DNA of 64,000 nt. It comes from SR1 bacterium human oral taxon HOT-345 (GTDB lineage Bacteria > Patescibacteriota > Gracilibacteria > Absconditabacterales > Absconditicoccaceae). Both the position numbers and the translations under genes were made by a program. The stretch is from NCBI GenBank assembly GCA_003260355.1, contig MPSQ01000001.1, forward strand, positions 310,001 to 374,000. The letters run 5' to 3'. The notes under the pieces were generated by a model that was not told the origin of the DNA, did no database searches, and saw nothing but the letters and a program-made list of their open reading frames with translations. Shown one piece after another: positions 56,259 to 64,000 of the stretch. How positions within the stretch are numbered: the stretch's first letter is position 1; each line of letters starts with the position of its first letter.

Positions 56259-58268
56259 ATGAAGGTAGTATGGTTTGGATCTTTGATGGTCTTTAGCTTG
56301 AGTACATTGCTCTCACCTCAGGTTTTTGCACAATCTGGAACTTCTTTACCTGGATGAAGTGCCGTTTCTGTTGCCTCTCAAGAAGCAATGCTCCAAGATT
56401 CTGCATTTAAGACCGCGGTTGATCAAGTGGCAGGATTGAGATTGAGTCTTTTTGACTTCAAAAAAAAGCTTGATCAAATGGATTCCAGTACTAAAGAACT
56501 TCACGCTGGAGAGTTTGATGCAGAATATAAGCTCATCAGGGCAGAAATGGTCAAAGTTATTCAAGATATTGATTATTCTACTGCTAAAATTACGAGAACG
56601 CTCAGGACGCTCTATACTCATAAACAAAATCTCCAGAAAACTCTCGATGAACTGCAAGAGACGAGAAAACATTTGGAAATCTGAAAGAAGTATCTCAATC
56701 AGCTTTTGCTTTTGGTTTATAAAGTGGAGAGAGAAATTTATGACGAAGAGGGCGAACAAATAGATGCTGTTAAACTTTTTATCAAATCAGATGCTATGCC
56801 TCAGCTACTTGCTGGTGATGATACGCTCAAGATTTTGTTAAATCAGATTAATACTCTGATGAAGGAGGCAACCATGCAAGAAAAGCAGAAATCTGATACT
56901 ATTGATAAGTTTGTTAAATTAAGAACTCAGGCTCAAAAATCACTTGATTATTACAAGACAGAGATTAAAAAACTTGAGCAGAAGAAGGCGTATTTGATGA
57001 GTTTTATGCAACTGTATAATGAAAAAAAACTTTGAGCAGAAGCAGTGAGTGGAGTAAGTTCAGAGGAAGTGAATCTTCATGAAACTATTAATACTATGGT
57101 CGCTGATATCGTAGAAAAGAAATATCTGACGACAAATGATTTGCCAGAGAAAATAAAGCAATTGGCGGATCATACTGATAGTTCTGAAAATGAAACTTCT
57201 CCAGCTGCTTGGCCAACTTATCCAATTTCTCAGATTTTGACTATTTTTAAAGATCCGGCTTTTGAGAAGGAATATGGATTTAAAAATCTTTCTCTCAAAC
57301 TTGCTGTAGAACAGGGAACACCGGTTTATGCGATGAGAGATGGTATTGTTTATTATACAGATACTGGTTCATGAAACGTGAATCGAATAATGATTCTTCA
57401 TACCGATGGTTATATCTCTACATATGCGTATTTGAGTAGGATTTTTGTTCAGCAAGGTGATTTTGTAAGAAGAGGTCAAATTATTGCACAGAGTGGAGGA
57501 GAACCTGGGACTGAAGGTGCTGGATTCGTTTCAAAAGGAGAAAATCTGACTTTTTCACTTTTTAAAGATGGAGTAGCGATTGATCCGCTTACGGTCCTTG
57601 ATCTGAGTGTTGTTCAGGATAAAGATAAGGTTTTGCCTGAGGAATATCGCTTGAAATACTTTAATGATCAGTATGTTAGACCAATTGATATTACCAAGGT
57701 ATCGCTCATAAAGGGGGATTCTGTCGATGAAAGGGCTCAGACTTTCCTTAATTCTTATGCAGTAGGTACGTATAGAAATGTTGCATTTTGGGATCAGGTC
57801 GTTGCTGGAACCAATATTGATAGAGATATGGTGATTTGTATCGGTTTTGCAGAGTCAACTCTTGGAAAATTTCTTGCTACGGATAATAATATCGGAAATG
57901 TCGGTAATAATGATAGAGGAGATCGTATTGCTTATAATAATCCGTTTAATGGAGCGAGGTTGATTCCTTTAACCTTGAATAATCAATATCTTGGAAATTA
58001 TCATACTATTAAACAGCTTTCGAGATATGGAAATAGTGATGGCAAGATTTATGCCTCTAGTCCAATTAATTGGCAGAGTAATGTCCAGAAATGTCTCTCC
58101 AAGATTAAGGGATACTATGTTCCTGAGGATTTCCCTTTTAGAACTTGACCAAATCCTAATACTCAAGCAGGAGCTGCTTTCCTTAGAGAGGCAAAAGAAG
58201 AAAAGACAATGCTCATGAGTGGGTCTGTGATGAAAAAAATTGGAGGAGTTGAGGTTTCCTCCCTCTAG
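56259..58268 (+). CDS. Secreted LytM/EnvC-like protein with inactive M23 domain
   Basis: The 669-residue protein has a signal peptide (cleavage near VFAQ), a long coiled coil (residues 50-280, as in EnvC/NlpD) and a LytM-like domain (residues 330-450). In the latter the zinc His of the first motif and the HxH of the last (here NLTFSLF) are replaced, so it should be catalytically dead, like EnvC, which activates amidases. The C-terminal part (residues 500-669) has ICIGFAESTLG and NIGNVGNNDRGD, resembling lysozyme-like/lytic transglycosylase folds. Several UGA read as Gly. Confidence 0.8.
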
Positions 58269-58337
58269 TTTTTTCTCAGGAGAAGGACTTATGGTTTCAT
58301 ATTGTAGGGACATTTATTTCTTTATCTTTTCAATATA

Positions 58338-58365
58338 TTGCTTTTCTGTAAAAAATAGGTATAAT
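58338..58365 (+). promoter_or_regulatory. Promoter of the secretion-type ATPase gene
   Basis: TTGCTT 58338-58343, 16 bp, TATAAT 58360-58365. Confidence 0.75.
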
Positions 58366-58408
58366 ATAGTATGCTTTATCTCTTGTTTCAGAAAATAAAG
58401 TTTGACTC

Positions 58409-61336
58409 ATGCCACAGCAATCCACATCTAGATATCGTTATTTTCAAATCAAACCATTCAAGGACAATGAACTTTGAGTGGGGCATTGGGAAAAACTCAT
58501 AAAAAATTTCGTATCTCTCAAGGCGAAGAAGATCAGCTTTTTTCTTTATTGAAATAGTGCTGAAATTCAGCTGCTTGTCAGGGTTCCTAAGGATTTTGAG
58601 GCTTATTTTCAAAATACTTTTTATACGACTTTCACGACTTCAGACCTTGAAGAATGTGAGCGTATTTGTACTTGAGGAGAAAAAGTGCATCTAGGATTGG
58701 TAAAACAGAGCTTTTTTTCTTGAAAATCTAGTTCTGGCGTCTTGAAATCGAAGGAGGAATTTTCAAAGGACGGTTCTTATCTGGATCCTATGACGGATAT
58801 TTTTGCGGTTTTCCAGAACGTGGATAGGAACTCAATGCTCAAGATTGCTTTTGAGTATACTTTTAAGCTTGAGGACAGTGATTTGACGAAGCTCTTCTCT
58901 TTTATAGAGAAAGTGTTTAGCTATCTTTGGTGGGGAAGTCAGAAGAAAGAAGAGTCTGGTGAGACTAAAGAAGCTCCAAAGGATTTATTTATGAGCATTT
59001 GGTATAGTATTCAGACTCAGGATGCTTATATGAAGGAGAATCTGAATGCTCTTCTAAATTCTGTATTTGCACCTTTTCTCTCCAGCGGAAGTTTTGTAAA
59101 AAAAGAAAAAACTGAATGGATCCCGGCTAGTTTTTCTCAGGTGATCAATTTTTTTCATTTGCCGACCAAGATTAACTTTATCAAAGGGCTTGGTTATACG
59201 GTCTATAGAAAGTTGCCTTATCCTACTACGCTTCCTACTCCAGAAAATACGCCTGCAAAAGAGCTTACTCTCCTTGGGGATACTGATTACAGAGGTGATA
59301 AGATCAGATTTTGAATCCGTGAAGAAGATAAATTTAGGCATATGTATATCGTAGGTAAGACCTGAACTGGAAAATCTACCTTCATCAACAATATGATTAT
59401 CTCGGATATGAGGGCAGGAAATGGGCTTTGTCTGCTGGATCCACACGGAGAGCTCGTAGATGATTTGCTGGAATATATCCCATCAAACCGCATCAATGAT
59501 GTGATTCTTTTTGATGTTGGAGATGCGGAATATCCGATCGGGTTCAACCTTTTGCAAGCCGATAATGAAGACGAAAAAAACAGAATTGCTTCTGGGGTTG
59601 TTTCCACTTTTCAGAAACTTTTTGACAATTCCCGAGGTCCAAGGCTAGAATATATTTTGAGAAATGTGGTTTTATCAGTAATTGACTATCCAAATGCAAC
59701 CTTGATGCATATTCTGAGAGTCTTGACGGATAAAGAATTTCGTGAAGAGGTGATTTCCCATATCAAAGATTCAGTTTTATTAAAATTTTGGAATAACGAA
59801 TTTAATAAATGGCAAGACAAACAGAGAGAAGAAGCCGTAGGACCGATTACCAACAAAGTCGGACAGTTTCTCTCTTCTCGCCTTGTGAGGAATATCTTTG
59901 GGCAGCCAAGAACGAAACTCAGTATCAGAAAAGCAATGGATGAGGGGAAGATCATTCTTGTGAACCTTTCAAAAGGAAAAATCGGTGAAGATAATGCTAA
60001 TATGATTGGATCGCTCTTGGTAACGAAAATTCAGATTGATGCGATGGGAAGAGCCGATATGGCGAAACATTTGAGAAAGCCGTTTTACCTTTATATTGAT
60101 GAGTTTCAGAACTTTGCGACCAAGTCCTTTGCGACGATTCTTTCAGAAGCGAGAAAATATAAGCTTTCTCTCATCGTAGCCAACCAATATACCTCTCAGC
60201 TTGATGAAGCGATCAAAGATGCGATTTTTGGAAATGTAGGGACGATTTTTTCCTTTACCCTTGGATATGATGATGCTTCTGTGATGACTTCGCAGTTTAA
60301 GGAAATGGTCAGCACTAATGACCTGATTTCTCTGCCAAAGTTTACCGCTTATACGAGGCTGATGGTAGATGGAATCTCTTCAGATCCTTTTAGTATGAAG
60401 ACTTTGCCGCCTTTTGCATTGGAGGGGGATGTGGAGCATATTGAGAAGATTAGGAAGCAGTCTCGTCAGAGGTATGCAATGGAAAGAGAACAGTTAGAAA
60501 GTCTGATGAATGCTCGAAGTAAGAAATCTTTTTCAGCGCAAGAGAGGGTGGCAGAGCAGGCGAGGTATCAATGAATTGGACTTTCAGAACAGGAAGCTAA
60601 AAACTTACAAGATTTCCAGGTGCAGCAAAATATGAAATGGTTTACCGATCTACAGATTGGATGAAGACCAGCAGATGCAATGATTGTTGATACGGAATGG
60701 GGAAATCATAAAATGATTTGGTATCAACAGCCTGAAGGTATCGAGTCGATCGCGAGTTTACAGGTGCAAAAGGGTAAAATTGTAAAACTGGATGCAAATA
60801 CTCAGCTTTCTTTCTTTGTGAGTATTTGGCAGCATAAAAGCCTGCTTTGCGCTAATAAAAAACCGCTTACGATTTGGGTCGGGACGAAGACTGATGTAGA
60901 ACGCCAATTGAAGGAAATCTATCAGAAATCTGGTTTAGATGAAGAACATTCAGACTTTTTTAAGTTTGTGCCTAACGTTGATCTGATGACGGCTCAGCAG
61001 GAGCAGAAGAAAACCTCTCAAAAACCTTCCTTATCAAAAGCAGCGAAGCCTGCTCCGCGTAAGGCTCAGGCTTCTGTTGCTCTTTCACAAGCAGGGTTTT
61101 CTGTCCATGATGTTCAACTTGGGCAAGAATATGAAGGATATGTGAAGCTGATTTATAACTATGGGATGTTTATTACCGTTAAGGGGGTAGAAGGACTTCT
61201 TCATAAGAAGCAGATCGTCACGCCAGATGGAGTAGATTGGAAAAAATACTATAATATCGGGGATAAAATTAAGGTCAAAGCTTTTCAGTTTAAGGAGATT
61301 GACTGAGAAAAAAGAGTCGTTTGGACTCAAATGTAG
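58409..61336 (+). CDS. VirD4/TraD-like ATPase with C-terminal S1 domain
   Basis: The 975-residue protein has an N-terminal region (1-300) of unknown fold, then a conjugation/HerA-type ATPase: Walker A VGKTGTGKST near residue 318 (middle Gly UGA 59363-59365), LLDPHGELVDDLLEYIP, ILFDVGDAEYP, Walker B FYLYIDEFQNFA near 563 and SLIVANQYTSQL. The last 75 residues form an S1-like RNA-binding domain (YEGYVKLIYNYGMFITVKGVE then GLLHKKQI), after a Lys/Ala/Pro-rich linker. UGA at 61304-61306 encodes Gly and extends it to TAG. Membrane helices are not obvious. The fusion with S1 is unusual. Confidence 0.85.
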
Positions 61337-61382
61337 TCACTTACGGTAGTTCCTTAGGTAAAACATCCTGTTGAAATGATGA

Positions 61383-61419
61383 AAAATCTGACTCTGTTGA
61401 TTAATGGTGTCAGTTTTTT
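61383..61419 (+). terminator. Terminator after the ATPase gene
   Basis: Stem CTGAC (61388-61392) / GTCAG (61409-61413), extended by flanking A and T runs. Confidence 0.6.
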
Positions 61420-61440
61420 GATAAAAGAAGATAAATTCTC

Positions 61441-61468
61441 TTGCCTTCCTTCTGCTGATAACTACACT
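61441..61468 (+). promoter_or_regulatory. Promoter of the 61501 operon
   Basis: TTGCCT 61441-61446, 16 bp, TACACT 61463-61468, three bases, TCTGG. Confidence 0.75.
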
Positions 61469-61500
61469 TGTTCTGGATTTATTTTTTTGTTATTGAGATA

Positions 61501-61785
61501 ATGTTGACGAAAAGGCAGATTTATCTTGTGATTTTTGCGGTGCTTTCTGTGCTTTTGGCGGTAGGGACGCTTTTTTATCTTAGGGAGCTTGATCGTAGGC
61601 TTCAGGAACCTCTCCAAGAGGAGTTTATCTATGAAGAAACGCCTGTAGTACCAGTTTCAGATTTATCATCTTCTTCATGAGCGGACTATTTACAGGAGGA
61701 TTTTGATGCTTTGCTCTCTGGAGAGACGGTTGCAGATATGTATGAAGGTGAGCGTGATTATGGTTTTACCGGGAGTCAAAACTAA
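61501..61785 (+). CDS. Small single-pass membrane protein
   Basis: The 94-residue protein has one N-terminal helix (IYLVIFAVLSVLLAVGTLFY) and an acidic extracytoplasmic part with PLQEEFIYEETPVVP. UGA at 61678-61680 encodes Gly. It is separated by 3 bp from the SufB/D-like gene. No family is recognised. Confidence 0.6.
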
Positions 61786-61788
61786 AGC

Positions 61789-62439
61789 ATGGTAGCATAT
61801 CATACTAATGCTGTATCGGAGCTTCTCCTCCAAGAAGATTCAGTTTTTGAACTTTGGGATGGAGCATGTGCTGAGAAGACGATCTTACTAGGAAATTCTA
61901 AACCACTCAAGTATGCTGCACTTGTGCATGCCAGCACGCTTGCTTTTCAGGTCAATACGATCGAGGCAGGAAGCGAACTTGAGATGATGCTTCTGTGTCC
62001 TGTGCTGGATACTCGTGAAACCTCGGTTAATCTTATGCTTAATCTCAGGCATAATGATTGTAAGATTCATCTCCATCTCGTAGCGCTTGTTTTTTCTGAC
62101 GCGAAGACGACTTTGAATGCTACGATTTTTATGGAGCCACATATTCAAGGCGCGGCAAGTAAACTTTTGGAAGAAACGGTTGTGCTTTCTCCTGAGGTCC
62201 AGCTTCAGAGTCTTCCGATTCTTGATATTCAGGCAAAAAACATTCAAGCGGCTCATGGAGCGAAGATTTATCGTCTCGACCAAGATACGCTTTTCTATCT
62301 GCAGTCAAAGGGATTATCCTATCAGCAGGCACAATACCTCCTTCTTGCTTCCTATGGGGAAAGGCTTTTTGAAGGAGTCGCGTTGACGGAGGAGGAAAAA
62401 TGAAGGTTGGTTTCAGATTTTTTAACTTTTGATTTGTAG
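61789..62439 (+). CDS. Short SufB/SufD-like protein
   Basis: The 216-residue protein has the C-terminal half of the SufBD fold: LPILDIQAKNIQAAHGAKIYRLDQDTLFYLQSKGLS, resembling SufD sequences around the conserved HGA. SufBD form the Fe-S scaffold; here the length is half of normal and there is no sufC, sufS or sufU nearby. UGA at 62401-62403 encodes Gly and extends it by 12 residues to TAG. A distant scaffold role is only inferred. Confidence 0.68.
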
Positions 62440-62444
62440 CGAAG

Positions 62445-62843
62445 ATGAAAGCATATTTTGATTTGGTATTGGATTTGCTTGAGATCGAGGAGAAGGAGCC
62501 CCTTTCTGCACTTGCAGAGGAGCTTGTGCTTGCTCATCAGCAAGGCAAACGCATCAAGATTGCTCATCGTCATCAGGTATTGTTTGAAGGGCGGCTTTTG
62601 CTCTTGGCGGGGAAACTTAGTCCTGAGGGGTTTGTGCAGATTGGTGATGTTGAGTCAGCTTTGCCTCTTTGGAAAGAAGAGGGGAGTCGTGAACTTCTCC
62701 AACAGCTACAATCCTGAATGCTTCCAGAGGAAGAACTGATTATTATTGATGAACGTGCATGGAAGCTTTTCCTTAGCCCGGACCAACAGCAAGAGCTTCT
62801 TGATCTCTTAGAAAAAGAAAATAAAGCAGTAATTGTAAAATAG
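62445..62843 (+). CDS. Small hypothetical protein
   Basis: The 132-residue protein is acidic and helical at both ends (YFDLVLDLLEIEEKEPL, QQELLDLLEKEN) with a beta-rich middle. UGA as Gly at 62715-62717. It starts 5 bp after the SufB/D-like gene and is co-transcribed with it. No family is recognised. Confidence 0.6.
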
Positions 62844-62846
62844 GAC

Positions 62847-62874
62847 TTGACCCGTTGTCCAAAATCTGTATATC
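62847..62874 (+). promoter_or_regulatory. Promoter of the 62909 gene
   Basis: TTGACC 62847-62852, 16 bp, TATATC 62869-62874. Confidence 0.55.
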
Positions 62875-62908
62875 AGGTAGTGTTTTTATCTCATTTGTTT
62901 GTTTGCTC

Positions 62909-63553
62909 ATGCCGAATAAAAATCTTCAAGCTTTCACGAAACTTTCTCAGAAGTATGTTCGTAGGTTTACTAATTATACCAAAAATCAAAAAGCTTTTTC
63001 ACTCTTTTTGATGGTGTTTGCTTTTGCGCTGGTGGCTTTCCCGCTGGTGAAGATTGCTCCAGTCTTGATTTCGAAGAATGGGCAACCTACGATGGCAGAT
63101 GCAAGTGATGCACAATCAATTTATCTCCTTGGGAAGACCTACTTTAAATCTATGTTGATCATTTTTTCGAGTCTGATTTTTTTGCTATGATGGAATATGA
63201 ATATCAGGTTTAAGGGCTTTATCGTAAATTTCTTGGGATTTAGAGAGAGTGAACCGATGCTTAACTTTGCTTTCCTCTGGGTGATTGCAAGTGTCTTTAT
63301 GGGAATCCTTGATACGCTTGGTATGCTTCCTGAGGTTACTGGTCAAATTACGCTGGCTCGAGGAGGAAAGGTGATGTTGATTCTGCTTTTGATTGGGTTG
63401 GTGCTCAGCTTTATAGAGGTGTGGAAAGGTGCGAGTAAGAACTCTCAAAAGACTAAAATTCTGAATATCGTCGATGATGAAGCTCCTTCCAAGAGAGGTG
63501 ATGGCAAAAGGGTGCTTCAACATCTCTTTGATGATGAAGACTTGGAAGGTTAG
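62909..63553 (+). CDS. Membrane protein of unknown function
   Basis: The 214-residue protein has four hydrophobic segments (residues about 30-48, 75-95, 115-135, 150-168) and a charged C-terminal tail (DDEAPSKRGDGKRVLQ). UGA as Gly at 63188-63190. ATG 62909 is chosen because it lies after the promoter; an upstream open frame is available but would precede transcription. Confidence 0.65.
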
Positions 63554-63582
63554 CTTTCGTTATGAAAGGCTCTACTCCTTTG

Positions 63583-64000
63583 CTAGGGGGTAGGGTTTTT
63601 TGTTTCTGGGGATTGAGGAGCGGGAGTGGTCGCGGTAGAGGAGGCGTTTCCGGTATTTTTTGAGGCTTCTTGTCCGAGAAAATTTTCCATTGCATGGAGC
63701 TTGAGGGGGTTCCAATGCGGCACGAAAAAGCTGACGGTCTTGCCGACATAGCTACAAAGTGAGATGGGATCACCAATGATTTTGTAGGTGTGGATCTTTT
63801 GGGTTCGGTCTTTTTTGAGGAGGGTGTCTTTGAGCATTAAGATGAAGATTTTGTTGGGGGCGGAGCCGGGGTTGAAGGTGCAACAATAATCAACTCTTCT
63901 ATGTTTGGCTACAATATAGCAGAGGGTCCCTCCGAGTGAATGTCCGCAAATTCGTTTTTGGTAGTCGGGATGGCTTTTTCTTACTTGGTCAAAGAGCTTG
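63583..64000 (-). CDS. Lipase-like alpha/beta hydrolase, N-terminus beyond window
   Basis: The C-terminal 138 residues of a protein that starts beyond the right edge. It has the nucleophile elbow ICGHSLGGTLCYIV, typical of class 3 lipase-like proteins, then TFNPGSAPNK and YKIIGDPISLCSYVG with a probable catalytic Asp. The tail is Ala/Pro/Thr-rich. The local GC content is higher than average. The stop is TAG. Confidence 0.65.
   Translation of the reverse strand, partial: KLFDQVRKSHPDYQKRICGHSLGGTLCYIVAKHRRVDYCCTFNPGSAPNKIFILMLKDTLLKKDRTQKIHTYKIIGDPISLCSYVGKTVSFFVPHWNPLKLHAMENFLGQEASKNTGNASSTATTPAPQSPETKNPTP

Overview
The window comes from a bacterium that reads UGA as glycine (genetic code 25), which points to the CPR lineages Absconditabacteria (SR1) or Gracilibacteria. 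UGA falls in frame again and again where a protein family needs glycine: the P-loops of HflX, thymidylate kinase and a secretion-type ATPase, the lipobox of a lipoprotein, and motif I of several methyltransferases. Every gene whose end I could place stops at TAA or TAG. Read with the standard code, roughly half of the genes look shattered; read with UGA as Gly they are intact. The DNA is AT-rich and gene-dense, with short intergenic gaps. Which of the two phyla it is cannot be settled from this sequence alone.

Layout. 1-5.5 kb: a Clp ATPase running off the left edge, a PrsW-like membrane protease, small proteins, prmC, an alpha/beta hydrolase and the nucleoid protein HU. 5.5-15.2 kb: proS, trigger factor, a HAD hydrolase, an intergenic block of hairpin repeats, a MATE transporter, tmk and an FKBP/SlyD-like lipoprotein. 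15.4-18.4 kb: a small CRISPR-like repeat array with no cas genes, followed by a 727-residue protein I cannot place. 18.4-30.2 kb: a surface-polysaccharide island (nucleotidyltransferase, four glycosyltransferases, SAM and FkbM methyltransferases, a deacetylase-methyltransferase fusion, nucleotide-sugar dehydrogenase, epimerase and Wzx-like flippase). 30.2-42.4 kb: mostly housekeeping genes (pheS, an RsmF-like rRNA methyltransferase, a half-length ClpB under a CIRCE operator, lysS, guanine deaminase, dprA, ligA). 42.5-56 kb: MFS transporter, VanW protein, dus, a dCMP deaminase-like protein, a large M23-NlpC/P60 cell-wall hydrolase, hflX, hrcA, a Nudix hydrolase, eno, a slipin and gatC. 56-64 kb: an inactive LytM/EnvC-like protein, a VirD4/TraD-like ATPase fused to an S1 domain, a SufB/D-like protein, membrane proteins and a lipase-like gene cut by the right edge.

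How it works together. Many transcription units share one promoter layout: TTGnnn, usually 16 bp, then TAnnnT, with TCTGA, TCAGA or TCTGG just downstream. HrcA at 51.8 kb is the likely repressor of the half-length ClpB at 34.6 kb, whose start region carries a CIRCE-like inverted repeat. The polysaccharide island runs as two converging operons meeting at 23.78 kb. UGA is avoided in genes expected to be highly expressed (enolase has 42 glycines and no UGA) and is heavy in the island (13 of 22 glycines in the FkbM gene).
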